This document shows positions 54,678-64,000 of a stretch of DNA of 64,000 nt, piece by piece. The DNA lies in NCBI GenBank assembly GCA_942493245.1, contig OW818685.1, forward strand, positions 992,001-1,056,000, in the 5' to 3' direction. This DNA is from DAOPYU01 sp942493245 (lineage in GTDB: Bacteria; Sumerlaeota; Sumerlaeia; UBA8349). The notes under the pieces are model-generated. The model had not been told where the DNA came from. It did not search any database and saw only the letters and a list, made by a program, of their open reading frames with translations. Numbering within the stretch: the stretch's first letter is position 1; each line of letters begins with the position of its first letter. The translations under genes and the position numbers were made by a program.

Positions 54678-55691
54678 TCAATCCTCTTCCTTCTCTTCCT
54701 CATCCTCGCGCATCATCTTGCACGGCAGGACTTCCGTGATCTGAATCGCCTTGCCCGCTCGATAGGAGCCCGCTTTGCCCTTCAGTTTCAGCACCCCTTC
54801 GATATACACGTTCAGGGGATCGTCGCACCGCTCGCGTAACTGGATGATATCCCCCGGTTTGAGCGCCAGAACCTGACGGCCCGTGATTTGAGAGGTCCCC
54901 AGCTGCGCAATCACATTCAGAGGCACGTCGTTCAAGGTTTCCTTGATCCGTCCCACCCACGTATTGTCACTCGTCATGCTCTCGCTCTGGTAGCGGGCCT
55001 TCAACTTGTCCATCAGCGGTTCGAGCGTCGAGTAGGGGAGACAGAAACAGAGTTTCTCGCTCACATCCTCGAAACTCATTTCCATCTCGATGACCCAGAC
55101 GGCGTCGCTGGGCGGAACGATCGAGACAAACTGCGGGTTGATTTCGGCCCGTGTGTGCGAGATTTTGAGTTCCTTGACCGGCGCCCAGGCGTTCTGGTAG
55201 TCCTGCAACAACAGATCCACCACCGTCTTGACGATGCGGTTCTCGATGGCCGTGAAGTCGCGTCCTTCCATCTTGTAATACGAAGTGCCGCGTCCGCCCA
55301 GGAAACTGTTCACCATCGTGAAAACCAGTTTTCCCTCCAGCACCACCAGCGCAGACCCCTTGAGCGGTTCCATGCGGAAAATGTGGTAACTCGAGGGGAT
55401 TGCCTGCCCCCGCATGAACTCGCCAAACTTGCTGGCGTCCGTATTCAAAACATTGACATCTATCACGCGCTGCATGGCCGCGCTGACCGACTGGCGGAAC
55501 AGACGGCTGAAACGGTCATGGACCATCTCGAGCGTTGGGAGACGTCCACGAACAATCCGGTCCTGGTTGGTGAAGTCGAAGACGACAAAATCGCTGCGCG
55601 ACGGCGGCTTGTCCGTTTCGGACGCTATCGAGCCACCCGTCAACCCCGATAAGAGCGCATCAACTTCTTCCTGGGAAAGTACGTCCGCCAT
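54678..55691 (-). CDS. fliM: Flagellar motor switch protein FliM
   Basis: The 337-residue protein begins MADVLSQEEVDALLSGLTG, the CheY-binding EIDALL-like motif. The CheC-like middle domain and the C-terminal SpoA domain (LGTSQITGRQVLALKPGDII) follow. It connects chemotaxis signals to the motor. Confidence 0.95.
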   Translation of the reverse strand: MADVLSQEEVDALLSGLTGGSIASETDKPPSRSDFVVFDFTNQDRIVRGRLPTLEMVHDRFSRLFRQSVSAAMQRVIDVNVLNTDASKFGEFMRGQAIPSSYHIFRMEPLKGSALVVLEGKLVFTMVNSFLGGRGTSYYKMEGRDFTAIENRIVKTVVDLLLQDYQNAWAPVKELKISHTRAEINPQFVSIVPPSDAVWVIEMEMSFEDVSEKLCFCLPYSTLEPLMDKLKARYQSESMTSDNTWVGRIKETLNDVPLNVIAQLGTSQITGRQVLALKPGDIIQLRERCDDPLNVYIEGVLKLKGKAGSYRAGKAIQITEVLPCKMMREDEEEKEED

Positions 55692-55711
55692 GTCAGGCCG
55701 ATTCCCTCATC

Positions 55712-56422
55712 TCAAAAATAGCCGGAAAACATCTTGTCGCTCAGGCCGACTTCCTTCACATACCCCGTACCGATCACTTCATTCAGTTTCTTGGTCACCT
55801 CGCGTTTGAGGAGCATCATCCCCTCTTCCGATTCCAACTCCTCACGCGTGCGCGTACTGACCAGGGTCAAAATCGAGTCGCGAATCCGCAGTTTGGCCGC
55901 TTCCGCCCGTTTGGGGCCGTCAATCTTATCTTCATTGAAAACGATAAAGAAACCGATTCGCACGAAGCCGGCCTTGCTTCCCTTCAGGTTGACCGTGATG
56001 GATTCCAACTGCATATCCGGCGGCGGCCCCGCTTCTTCTTCGGTCACCACTTCCTCGCCTTCTTTGGCTTCTCCATGCCCCCCACTCTTCTTTTCTTCCT
56101 TGGCCGCTCCGTGGCCTTCGCTCTTCTTTTCTTCCTTGGCGGCTCCGTGGCCTTCGCTCTTTTTCTCTTCCTTCTTGGCCGCCTCGCCCTTCTTTTCTTC
56201 TTTCTTGCCCGACTCACCCGCTTCCTTGGCAATCACATCGCCTTTGGTCGGATCGGGCGCCTCTTCAGTCAAGGCGGCTTTACTTTTCTGCTTTTGCATA
56301 TACCAGAAAGCGCCCGCCCCACCGCCGCCCAGCAAAACCACCGCCAGACCAATAATAATCAGCATTTTCTTCGATTTTTTCGGGGGTTCCCCCTTCTCAA
56401 CCTTCTCCGCTTTCTCCGCCAT
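55712..56422 (-). CDS. fliL: Flagellar basal-body protein FliL with internal repeats
   Basis: The 236-residue protein starts at ATG 56422 after gagggg. One transmembrane helix (MLIIIGLAVVLLGGGGAGAFW) is followed by a Lys/Glu-rich linker with three copies of a 13-residue unit (AKEEKKSEGHGA). The C-terminal FliL domain has SITVNLKGSKAGFVRIGFF and TSTRTREELESEEG. It supports the stator under load. The expanded charged linker is unusual. Confidence 0.85.
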   Translation of the reverse strand: MAEKAEKVEKGEPPKKSKKMLIIIGLAVVLLGGGGAGAFWYMQKQKSKAALTEEAPDPTKGDVIAKEAGESGKKEEKKGEAAKKEEKKSEGHGAAKEEKKSEGHGAAKEEKKSGGHGEAKEGEEVVTEEEAGPPPDMQLESITVNLKGSKAGFVRIGFFIVFNEDKIDGPKRAEAAKLRIRDSILTLVSTRTREELESEEGMMLLKREVTKKLNEVIGTGYVKEVGLSDKMFSGYF

Positions 56423-56725
56423 ATCCGTTCCCCTCACTCATCTCTTCGCATGGAATTTTGAAACCCGCCCGGACTGGGACACTCGATACTTTTCCTGTCC
56501 CCGGAAAGGGACAAAAAAGAAAACGTCCCGCCCCGCGGAACCGTTTCATCGGGAGAGAGCGCCCCATCCACGGGTTCCCTCCCCCCTTCTTATCGGTTGC
56601 GCGGAGGGATCCCTTTAGGTCCATGCTACTCCAATAAGCTCTCCAGAATCAACCAGATTGTCCTTCATTGAGGGTTTGCCCGGAGACCTCCGATGCTGAA
56701 CGGGGAGAGTCGTCCCATCGAAGTC
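56423..56725. other. Gap between small genes and fliL
   Basis: 303 bp with no coding signal. A small hairpin tgtccc-cggaaa-gggaca lies near 56500. It may hold the promoter of the flagellar operon. Confidence 0.4.
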
Positions 56726-56929
56726 TCACACATACCGGATACCCGGCCCCATGTGCCGGAACGCGTTGTCGTCGTAGTCCTGAAACACCGACCGCAGCAC
56801 CATCTGCTTCAAACGCAGCGGGCGATACGATTTCAACGGATCGTGAATCGCCTCGGGCGGTATCGAATCGAAACCGCGCAGGAGCATGTGATACACCATT
56901 CGAGTGGGCCGAACCGGATCACGACGCAT
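56726..56929 (-). CDS. Small hypothetical protein upstream of fliL
   Basis: 67 residues from ATG 56929 (GTG 56938 is possible). It is basic and helical (MRRDPVRPTRMVYHMLLRGF, SYRPLRLKQMVLRSVFQDYD). It overlaps the preceding gene's stop by about 10 bp. Function unknown; the location suggests a link with the flagellum. Confidence 0.55.
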   Translation of the reverse strand: MRRDPVRPTRMVYHMLLRGFDSIPPEAIHDPLKSYRPLRLKQMVLRSVFQDYDDNAFRHMGPGIRYV

Positions 56930-57137
56930 GATTGCCACGCTCCCGGAACGAGATGGAAACCTTTTGCCCCTCTACCTGAAACGTAGGCGAGAGGCGTGTG
57001 ATGGCTCCTTGGGCCGCCTGCTGCCGGCGCAAGGTTTCGCGCTCGCGAATTCCCATTTCACTGTAGGCCACCCGCTCTTCCTGGGTACAAAACGACAGAA
57101 GAACAGACTCCACGTTGACATTCCATCTCTTATTCAT
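56919..57137 (-). CDS. Small hypothetical protein
   Basis: 72 residues starting at ATG 57137, with ggtggaaagga ahead. It is charged (CTQEERVAYSEMGIRERETL) with a beta-like end (GQKVSISFRERGNHAS). It is coupled with the next gene. Function unknown. Confidence 0.55.
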   Translation of the reverse strand: MNKRWNVNVESVLLSFCTQEERVAYSEMGIRERETLRRQQAAQGAITRLSPTFQVEGQKVSISFRERGNHAS

Positions 57138-57586
57138 GGCGATATCCTTTCCACCCACAAACTTCTTGGAACACACCAGAAGCAATCGAGGTGCCATTCC
57201 GATTCGGAAAGTCGTCGTCTCGAAATCCATTCATCCAAGATCAAATTAAATCAGCCATCTACCTTTATTCTATCTCCGTGCAAAACCCGGCGCGAGACGC
57301 AAATCATCGAGTATTTCATCCAGTTTCCCCCTCTCGGCATCCGATTCTCGTCAACCTTTTGACTGCCGATCTTTCCCCTGTGCCCCAAAATGTCCGGCCA
57401 GCGCCATTCCGAAAGAATCGCCTCCACCGACGATCGAGTGACGCTGCCTCAGAAACCGCCCGACAAAATCCTTGCGCCTTGTGCCTTTTTCGCGCAAAAT
57501 TCCCCGACCTGCCCCCAAACAACGGAAACTCACAGGGGAAGGATCGGGCCAGACTGACCCCAGACCGACACGAGGAAGTTCGACAC
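57138..57586. other. Divergent promoter region of small-gene/flagellar operon and valS
   Basis: 449 bp without a supported gene. Frames in phase with valS continue upstream but have no Shine-Dalgarno and no aminoacyl-tRNA synthetase-like sequence. No T-box antiterminator pattern was recognised. Confidence 0.4.
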
Positions 57587-60322
57587 ATGACCATGGAATT
57601 GAGCAAACAGTACGATCCCGGTTCACTGGAACAGAAATGGTACTCCCACTGGGAGGGCAAGGGCTATTTCCTGGCCGATCCCGACAAGGGAACACCCGCT
57701 TTTTCCATCGTCATCCCCCCGCCCAACATCACCGGCCGCCTCCATGTCGGCCATGCTCTCAACTGTACGCTCCAGGACGTGTTGACCCGGTGGAAACGCA
57801 TGTCGGGTGTCAATTCGCTCTGGCTGCCGGGCACCGACCACGCGGGCATCGCCACCCAGAACCGCGTCGAGAAAGAACTCCGCCAACAGGGTCTTGACCG
57901 CCGTCAGATGGGGCGCGAGGCATTCCTCGAACGCGTGTGGGACTGGCGCGACGAATACGGCGGCATCATTCTGGACCAGTTGCGTAAAATGGGGAGCTCC
58001 TGCGACTGGACGCGCACCCGCTTCACGCTCGACAAAGGCCTGTCCAAAGCCGTCCGGACCGTTTTCAAACGCCTTTACGATGAGGGGCTGATCTACAAGG
58101 GGACCTATCTGGTCAACTGGTGCCCCGTGGACCAGACTGCCCTGTCCGACGACGAAGTCGAATACCGCGAAGTCAAGGGCCACCTCTGGCACATCCAGTA
58201 CCCCATCGAGCCTACCGCGACCGACCCCAACCCCGGTTTCATCACCGTCGCCACCACCCGCCCCGAAACGATGCTGGGCGACATGGCGGTCGCCTTCAAC
58301 CCCGACGACGAGCGTTACCAGCATCTGCGCGGACGCTACTGCGTCCTGCCGCTGATGAATCGCCGCATTCCGTTCATCACCGACGACCTGGTGGACCCCA
58401 AGTTCGGCACCGGTCTGGTCAAGGTCACCCCGGCGCACGACCCGAACGACTACGACATGGGGAAACGCCACAACCTCGAGATGCTCAACATCTTGCACCC
58501 GAACGCCACGGTCAACGCCAACGGAGGGGCCTACGAAGGGTTGGACCGATTCGAAGCGCGCAAGCGCGTCGTGGCTGACCTCGAAGCCCAGAGCCTCCTC
58601 GTCAAGGTCGAAGACCATACCCACCAGGTGGGCCATTCGTATCGCAGTAACGCCGTTGTCGAGCCGTACATCAGCACCCAGTGGTTCGTTTCGATGAAAC
58701 CTCTCGTGGTCGAAGCGATCCAGGCGGTCGAGGACGGACGGACCCGTTTCGTCCCGAAATCGTGGGAAAACACCTATTTTCACTGGATGCGCAATGTGCG
58801 CGACTGGTGCATCTCGCGTCAGCTCTGGTGGGGCCACCAGATCCCCGTCTGGTACTGTCAGGACTGTGACGGCATCACGGTCAGCGACCAGGAAACCGTC
58901 ACCCAATGCGAGAAGTGCGGCTCGACCCACATCCGCCAAGAAGAAGACGTGCTCGACACCTGGTTTTCGTCGGCGCTCTGGCCCTTCTCCACCCTGGGCT
59001 GGCCTGAGCAGACCCCGGACCTGGCCACCTACTACCCCACGTCGGTCCTTCTTACGGCTCACGAGATCATCTTCTTCTGGGTCGCCCGCATGATCATCAT
59101 GGGGTTGAAGTTCATGGGCGATGTGCCCTTCCGCGACGTCTATATCCACCCGATGGTGTTCGACGAGAAGACCAAGAAGAAAATGTCGAAATCTCTGGGT
59201 AACATCATAGACCCGCTTGACATGATCGAAAAATACGGCACCGACGCAGTGCGCATGACCATGTGCGCCTACACGATCAAGGGGTCGAATCTCTACCTGA
59301 GCGAGGAACGCTTCGAGGGGTACCAGAACTTCATGAACAAGATCTGGAACTCGGCGCGCTTCGTGTTCATGAACACCGGCGACCTCACCGCCCAGGATTT
59401 CCAGAACGGACTGGATCCCGACGCCCTTGAAATCGAGGACCGCTGGATCCTCGGAGAACTGACCCAACTGATCCAGAAAACCAATAGTTCGCTCAACGAC
59501 TACGAATTCGACCAGTATGTCCACAATCTCTATCATTTCGCCTGGGGGCAGTACTGCGACTGGTACCTGGAACTGGTCAAAGGGCGCCTGTACTCGAAGG
59601 ACGAGGCGATGGCCGCCTCGCGCCGCAACGCCCAGATTGTGCTCATCACCGTGCTCGAAGGGTTGTGCCGTCTGATGCACCCGGCCGCATCGTTTATCAC
59701 CGAAGAAATCTGGCAACTCATCCGCGCCAACTATGGCGAAGGTCTTACCCCCACCGACGGTCAGGGACTCGGGGAGTCGCTCGCCTGCGAATCCATCATG
59801 GTGGCTCCGTGGCCACGCGCCGAAGTCTATCCGGCCCTGCCCGACGATATCCTGGAGGCGATGCGACAGGTGATGGACACCATCAGCGCCATCCGGAAAA
59901 TCCGAAGCGAAATGGGCGTACCGCCCAGCCAGAGCGTGGATGTGACACTCACCAGCGACCAGGCCGGCGCTCTCGATTTCCTGCGCGCTCAGGAACACCA
60001 CCTGCGCGCCCTGGCCCGGGTCGGAGAATTCTCCTGTCAGGCCACCCAGCCGCAGGCGGCTTTCGGCGCCACCGCCGTCGTGGGACCGATTACCATCCAC
60101 GTGGCCCTGCCCGCCGAACTGATCGAAGCCGAGCGCAAGCGCCTCGCGAAAGAACTCGAAAAACTCGAAAAAGCCCTCGAAGGCGGGCGCAAGAAACTGT
60201 CCAACCCCGAATACGTCGCCAAAGCGCCCGAGCCTGTCGTGGCGGCCGAACGCGAACGTTTGAGCCGTCTGGAAAATGAAAGTGAAGTTCTGCGCGCCAA
60301 ATTAGCGCAATTGAATAACTGA
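57587..60322 (+). CDS. valS: Valine-tRNA ligase
   Basis: The 911-residue protein starts at ATG 57587 after gaggaag. Class I signatures are PPPNITGRLHVGHALN (HIGH type) and KKKMSKSLGN (KMSKS). The editing domain has TTRPETMLGDMAVAF. A C-terminal coiled-coil (ERKRLAKELEKLEKALEGGR) completes it. It charges tRNAVal. The length is normal. Confidence 0.95.
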   Translation: MTMELSKQYDPGSLEQKWYSHWEGKGYFLADPDKGTPAFSIVIPPPNITGRLHVGHALNCTLQDVLTRWKRMSGVNSLWLPGTDHAGIATQNRVEKELRQQGLDRRQMGREAFLERVWDWRDEYGGIILDQLRKMGSSCDWTRTRFTLDKGLSKAVRTVFKRLYDEGLIYKGTYLVNWCPVDQTALSDDEVEYREVKGHLWHIQYPIEPTATDPNPGFITVATTRPETMLGDMAVAFNPDDERYQHLRGRYCVLPLMNRRIPFITDDLVDPKFGTGLVKVTPAHDPNDYDMGKRHNLEMLNILHPNATVNANGGAYEGLDRFEARKRVVADLEAQSLLVKVEDHTHQVGHSYRSNAVVEPYISTQWFVSMKPLVVEAIQAVEDGRTRFVPKSWENTYFHWMRNVRDWCISRQLWWGHQIPVWYCQDCDGITVSDQETVTQCEKCGSTHIRQEEDVLDTWFSSALWPFSTLGWPEQTPDLATYYPTSVLLTAHEIIFFWVARMIIMGLKFMGDVPFRDVYIHPMVFDEKTKKKMSKSLGNIIDPLDMIEKYGTDAVRMTMCAYTIKGSNLYLSEERFEGYQNFMNKIWNSARFVFMNTGDLTAQDFQNGLDPDALEIEDRWILGELTQLIQKTNSSLNDYEFDQYVHNLYHFAWGQYCDWYLELVKGRLYSKDEAMAASRRNAQIVLITVLEGLCRLMHPAASFITEEIWQLIRANYGEGLTPTDGQGLGESLACESIMVAPWPRAEVYPALPDDILEAMRQVMDTISAIRKIRSEMGVPPSQSVDVTLTSDQAGALDFLRAQEHHLRALARVGEFSCQATQPQAAFGATAVVGPITIHVALPAELIEAERKRLAKELEKLEKALEGGRKKLSNPEYVAKAPEPVVAAERERLSRLENESEVLRAKLAQLNN

Positions 60323-60358
60323 CGAACTGCCAGGGAAATCCCTCCCGCTTCTCCCTGT

Positions 60359-60385
60359 TTTGCCTTTCACAACAGGAAAGGCAAA
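60359..60385 (+). terminator. Weak hairpin after valS
   Basis: tttgcctttc (60359-60368) pairs perfectly with gaaaggcaaa (60376-60385) over a 7-nt loop, followed by a pyrimidine stretch (catcctctttctc). It lacks a true T-tract. Confidence 0.35.
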
Positions 60386-60586
60386 CATCCTCTTTCTCAC
60401 CAAATTCTTCAGATAAAGTGCCGTGTGTCCCGGAAATAGGGCGCACGGCTTCGGAAACCGTGGAAATCTCCCAGCGGAAAAAAGAAATATTCTCCATTAT
60501 CCTATTGACGCCGACAGGGTTACGGGATTCTAATAAAAGCCTCTGGTTAGTTGACAACGATTGCTGTGGGGCAAGGAAGGTTCCAA

Positions 60587-62584
60587 GTGAAAACCTCACT
60601 CACACAAGAAGGCTCGGCTGCAATTTTAAGGGTCGAGGGTGACTTGGTGGCACACAACATCCCCACTCTCCAGCAAGCCATCAAAGCCATTCCATTTTCG
60701 GGATTGACCACGTTGCATTTCGATCTGGCCCAAGTGGATCGGACCGATTCGCAGGGGATAGGGATCCTGGTCGCCACTTACCACGAGTGTACCGCCCACA
60801 ACATCGAATTCTGGATTGTCAATGTGGGCGATTCTCTGGCCCGCGCCCTGGCGATCTGCAACCTGAATTCCCTCCTGAACATTGTTTCGCCCGCCTATGA
60901 TGAACGGGCGGAAAAAGCCAGACGCATGCGCAAAGCGCTGCTGGAGTCTTATGAGTACAGCGAACAGCTCCTTGCGTCGCTGGGCGAAGGGGTGGTGGGG
61001 TTGGATCCTCAGGGCGAAATTCTCTTTGTCAACCACTCGGCCGAAAAACTGCTGGGGGAAAGCGAAGCCAATCTGATTGGCACGTCTATTTTCGATTCCA
61101 TCTGCATCGCCACTCCAGAGGGAACCCCTTTTCTCCCCGATGAACACCCCATTCAGCAGGTCTTGAGCGGGAAGAAAAAGATTTTCCGGGGCGAACTGTT
61201 ATTTGAACAAGGCAACCACAAACGGGCGGAAACAAACTTTGACGCCCCGTTTGCGTGGCCATCGCTTGCTCAACGCGAGAGTCATACAACCTTGCCGGCC
61301 GAAGCCATTGCCACCGGTATTTTTCGCGATCAGAATCTGGTGGGCGTGATTCTGGGACTTCTGGATCTGCGCGAATGTAAACTGGCGCAGTATGCCAAAG
61401 CCCAGGCGGAAAAGCAGTTGCGCCATGCCCAGAAGATGGAAGCGATCGGCCAATTGTCCGGCGGCGTGGCGCACGACTTCAACAACCTGCTGCAGGTTAT
61501 CCTCGGTTATATTGATATCTCGATCGAGGAAGCCCCCGCCGGCTCGAGTATCGCCCACAACCTGGGCATGATCCAGACCGCTGGCCAGCGCGCTTCGGCG
61601 CTTACCCGCCAGCTTCTCTCCTTCAGCCGGCGTCATGCCATGGAGGCGCGTCCGATCAACCTGAATCGCGTCTGTCAGGACCTCCTGAAAATGCTGGGCC
61701 GCGTGATCGCCGCGAACATCAAAATCAACTTTGTGCCAGGCTCCAATATCGGTACCATTCTGGGGGATTCTGGACAAATCGAACAGGTTTTGATGAATTT
61801 ATGCATCAATGCGCAGGACTCCATGCCGCAGGGAGGCAGCATCACCCTCCAGACGGAAGACTTCGTGATTGACGACAGTTATGTGCGCATCCACGCCTGG
61901 GCGCAGTTGGGACGGTATGCGCTGCTGACTGTCACGGACTCCGGCTGCGGCATGACTGAGGAGGTGCGGGAACACGCTTTCGAGCCGTTCTTTACCACCA
62001 AGGAAGCCGGCAAAGGAACCGGCTTGGGACTCGCCACCGTCTATGCCATTGTCAAGCAACACAGTGGCCTTCTGCATCTCTACAGTGAGGTGGGAAAAGG
62101 AACGGAGTTCAAAATTTATCTGCCGGTTCAGGAAAGCCAGTTCCAGCCCGGTCCCCCCCAGGAGATGAAGACCTACCAGGCCACGCCGGGCAATCCGGAG
62201 CGTATCCTTCTGGCCGAAGACAATGACATTGTCCAGAAGGTATGCCAACGGATTCTCGATAAGGCGAATTACCAGGTTCTGACGGCAAAAGACGGTCAGG
62301 AAGCCTATGAGATTTTCATGGAACGCCGGGAAGAAATAGATCTGATCCTGACCGATGTCGTCATGCCCCGCCTCGGAGGTCAGGAACTGCGGGAGCAGGT
62401 CCGGGAAGTGGACCCCACGATGCCCATTCTTTTCAGCAGCGGGTACAGCGAAAACACGGTCCACACCCGTTTCATCCGCGACGCGGGCTTGCGGCTCATC
62501 CGCAAGCCCTACGACTCGAAAGAACTCCTGCGCAATGTCCGCATGATTCTGGACGCTTCTGTCAACCGGCCACGGCTCTATTGA
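60587..62584 (+). CDS. STAS-PAS hybrid sensor histidine kinase with receiver domain
   Basis: GTG 60587 follows aaggaagg; TTG 60551 is weaker. The 665-residue protein has a STAS anti-anti-sigma-like domain (VEGDLVAHNIPTL, DRTDSQGIGILVA), then a PAS domain (LLASLGEGVVGLDPQGEILF). The HisKA box is GGVAHDFNNLLQVILGY (His phosphoacceptor) and the ATPase domain has MNLCINAQDSMPQGG and GTGLGLATVYAIV. The receiver has LLAEDND and DLILTDVVMPRLGG (phospho-Asp). No transmembrane segment, so it is cytosolic. The input is unknown. Confidence 0.85.
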   Translation: MKTSLTQEGSAAILRVEGDLVAHNIPTLQQAIKAIPFSGLTTLHFDLAQVDRTDSQGIGILVATYHECTAHNIEFWIVNVGDSLARALAICNLNSLLNIVSPAYDERAEKARRMRKALLESYEYSEQLLASLGEGVVGLDPQGEILFVNHSAEKLLGESEANLIGTSIFDSICIATPEGTPFLPDEHPIQQVLSGKKKIFRGELLFEQGNHKRAETNFDAPFAWPSLAQRESHTTLPAEAIATGIFRDQNLVGVILGLLDLRECKLAQYAKAQAEKQLRHAQKMEAIGQLSGGVAHDFNNLLQVILGYIDISIEEAPAGSSIAHNLGMIQTAGQRASALTRQLLSFSRRHAMEARPINLNRVCQDLLKMLGRVIAANIKINFVPGSNIGTILGDSGQIEQVLMNLCINAQDSMPQGGSITLQTEDFVIDDSYVRIHAWAQLGRYALLTVTDSGCGMTEEVREHAFEPFFTTKEAGKGTGLGLATVYAIVKQHSGLLHLYSEVGKGTEFKIYLPVQESQFQPGPPQEMKTYQATPGNPERILLAEDNDIVQKVCQRILDKANYQVLTAKDGQEAYEIFMERREEIDLILTDVVMPRLGGQELREQVREVDPTMPILFSSGYSENTVHTRFIRDAGLRLIRKPYDSKELLRNVRMILDASVNRPRLY

Positions 62585-62867
62585 AAAAACAGGACAGGGT
62601 AACAAGGGTTTTCAGGATGTGGATCGAAACTCACCGCATCCGGTAAATCTCGTATCCTGCCTTTCTGTTTCATCCTCCCCACTTGCCCCGGAATAACGAA
62701 CAGGTGGAACTACTCGGAAAAGTGAAAACCGCGAGGCGCATTTTATCGTATCCCAGAATGCGCTTTACTTACCACGCGCCGCAGCCGATAATCTCCCCTT
62801 GTGCCTGGAGTGTAAACACCGTCCTAAACGGTTCCGGGCGCCGAAATGCCCCTGAAGAAAGAAAGCC
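62585..62867. other. Gap before mnmG
   Basis: 283 bp with no clear signal. It should hold the mnmG promoter. Confidence 0.4.
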
Positions 62868-64000
62868 ATGCGCGAAAAACGCCACCAGAACCGATACGAT
62901 GTCATCGTGGTGGGCGCGGGACACGCCGGCATCGAGGCCGCGGCCGCCGCGGCCCGGCTCGGCGTTTCCACGCTCCTCCTCACGTTCGACCTGAACCAGA
63001 TCGGTCGCATGTCGTGCAACCCTTCCATCGGCGGCCTGGGCAAAGGCCACCTGGTGCGCGAGATTGACGCGCTCGGCGGCGTTATGGCGCTGGCCGCCGA
63101 TGCCACCTGTCTCCAGTTTCGCATGCTCAATACCACCAAAGGCCCCGCCGTCCGCGCCCCGCGCGCTCAGGCCGACAAGGTCGCCTACCCGATCTGGATG
63201 CGTCATCACCTTGAAAACAACTACCCCACGCTAGACCTGGCCGAAGGCGAGGCCAGCCGTGTCTTGTTATTGCCCGACGGAAGCGTCCGAGGTGTGGAAT
63301 TATCCCGTGGGGAATCGCTCGCGTGCCGGGCGCTGGTCGTCACCGCCGGCACCCACCTGAACGGACTCATCCACGTCGGCATGGAGTCGCACCCGGGCGG
63401 GCGCTGGGGCGAACGCGCCTCGGTCGCGCTGGCCGAGAACCTGCGCGGCCTTGGGCTTCAGGTGCAGCGGCTCAAGACCGGCACCCCGGCCCGGCTCAAC
63501 CGGAACAGCATCCGGTGGGACGCTCTGCCGCAACAACCCGGCGACGTGCCGCCGCCCCCCTTCTCGTACCTGACGGACCGGATAGACCGTCCCCAGATTG
63601 CCTGCGCCATCACCTACACCAACCCGCGCACGCACGAGATCATTCTCGACGCGATGGACCGCTCGCCCCTCTACACGGGCAAGATCACCGGGGTCGGGCC
63701 GCGCTACTGTCCCTCTATCGAGACCAAACTCGTCCGGTTCGCCGACCGTGAGCGCCACCAGCTGTTCCTCGAACCCGAAAGCCTATCCAACGATGTCGTC
63801 TATGTCAACGGTGTCTCAACCTCGCTTCCGGCGGACACGCAGGACGCCTTCCTCCACACCATCGAGGGTCTCGAAAACGTCCGCATCCTGCGCTACGGGT
63901 ACGGCATCGAGTACGACGCCTTCCCGCCCGAACAGATGCGCCCCACGCTCGAGTGTCGGGCCGTCCCCGGCCTCTACCTCGCGGGCCAGCTCAACGGCAC
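62868..64000 (+). CDS. mnmG: tRNA uridine-5-carboxymethylaminomethyl(34) synthesis enzyme MnmG (3' end outside window)
   Basis: The frame starts at ATG 62868 (MREKRHQNRYDVIVVGAGHAG) and runs 377 codons to the edge. It has the FAD-binding GAGHAGIEAA, the conserved CNPSIGGLGKGHLVREIDALGG (two parts), LNTTKGPAVRAPRAQADK and the end part LYLAGQLNG. With MnmE it modifies U34 of several tRNAs. Confidence 0.95.
   Translation, partial: MREKRHQNRYDVIVVGAGHAGIEAAAAAARLGVSTLLLTFDLNQIGRMSCNPSIGGLGKGHLVREIDALGGVMALAADATCLQFRMLNTTKGPAVRAPRAQADKVAYPIWMRHHLENNYPTLDLAEGEASRVLLLPDGSVRGVELSRGESLACRALVVTAGTHLNGLIHVGMESHPGGRWGERASVALAENLRGLGLQVQRLKTGTPARLNRNSIRWDALPQQPGDVPPPPFSYLTDRIDRPQIACAITYTNPRTHEIILDAMDRSPLYTGKITGVGPRYCPSIETKLVRFADRERHQLFLEPESLSNDVVYVNGVSTSLPADTQDAFLHTIEGLENVRILRYGYGIEYDAFPPEQMRPTLECRAVPGLYLAGQLNG

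Noticed and set aside
57191..57586. N-terminal extension of valS
   Set aside because: 132 extra codons have no synthetase resemblance; a good ribosome binding site stands before ATG 57587.
57623..60100. 825-codon minus-strand frame
   Set aside because: Antisense shadow of valS; GC-rich third positions remove stops on the opposite strand.

Overview
The window looks like one contig of an uncultured, motile, Gram-negative-type bacterium with GC-rich DNA. The supporting evidence is a complete fliL-fliM-fliN-fliO-fliP-fliQ-fliR-flhB block, an LptG-type permease, lipoprotein signal peptides, a GspG-like prepilin and an ECF sigma factor of the sort common in Planctomycetes, Verrucomicrobia and allied uncultured phyla. 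I lean towards the PVC group, Sumerlaeota or Hydrogenedentota, but this is inference and the phylum is not fixed by the sequence. No rRNA, tRNA or CRISPR array was recognised.

Layout. (1) 1-14.8 kb, minus strand: two giant secreted repeat proteins. The first (cut by the window edge, at least 2,922 residues) is a subtilisin-like protease followed by a beta-helix, a seven-repeat WD40 propeller, a second beta-helix, Ig/FN3-like modules and at least 11 InlB-type repeats. The second (about 1,930 residues) has three beta-helix blocks, six InlB-type repeats, an FN3-like module and an unrecognised C-terminal domain. (2) 15.0-25.6 kb, minus strand: an integrated mobile element with a P4-type integrase, AlpA-like HTH protein, primase/helicase-like ATPase, dATP/dGTP diphosphohydrolase-like protein, two tiny membrane-type proteins, an amidase endolysin, a sigma-region-4 protein, a Tad2-like (DUF2829) anti-Thoeris protein, an ArdC-like antirestriction protein and many small unknown genes. 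It carries no recognisable capsid, portal or terminase gene. A 12-copy iteron-like array sits in its 1.2-kb non-coding centre. (3) 25.9-31.9 kb: small unknown genes, two DUF3788 copies (one frameshifted) and an ECF sigma / anti-sigma / lactonase-like propeller locus in which the anti-sigma and effector are fused in one frame with an internal ribosome binding site. (4) 32.4-50 kb: housekeeping and envelope genes (sugar-phosphate transferase, lptG, TauE/SafE exporter, prepilin, ECF sigma, glycerophosphodiesterase, purD, miaB, ruvA, M24 peptidase, tsaB, era, metallophosphoesterase, FGE-like lipoprotein), separated by palindromic intergenic repeats. (5) 50.2-57.1 kb, minus: flagellar export and switch operon headed by two unknown small genes. 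(6) 57.6-64 kb, plus: valS, a STAS-PAS hybrid histidine kinase, and mnmG running off the window.

The best candidate for something undescribed is the 15-25.6 kb element. It combines the int-alpA-primase logic of phage satellites with lysis, anti-defence and transcription-control genes in one tightly overlapping (ATGA-coupled) cassette, plus an unusual symmetric iteron array.
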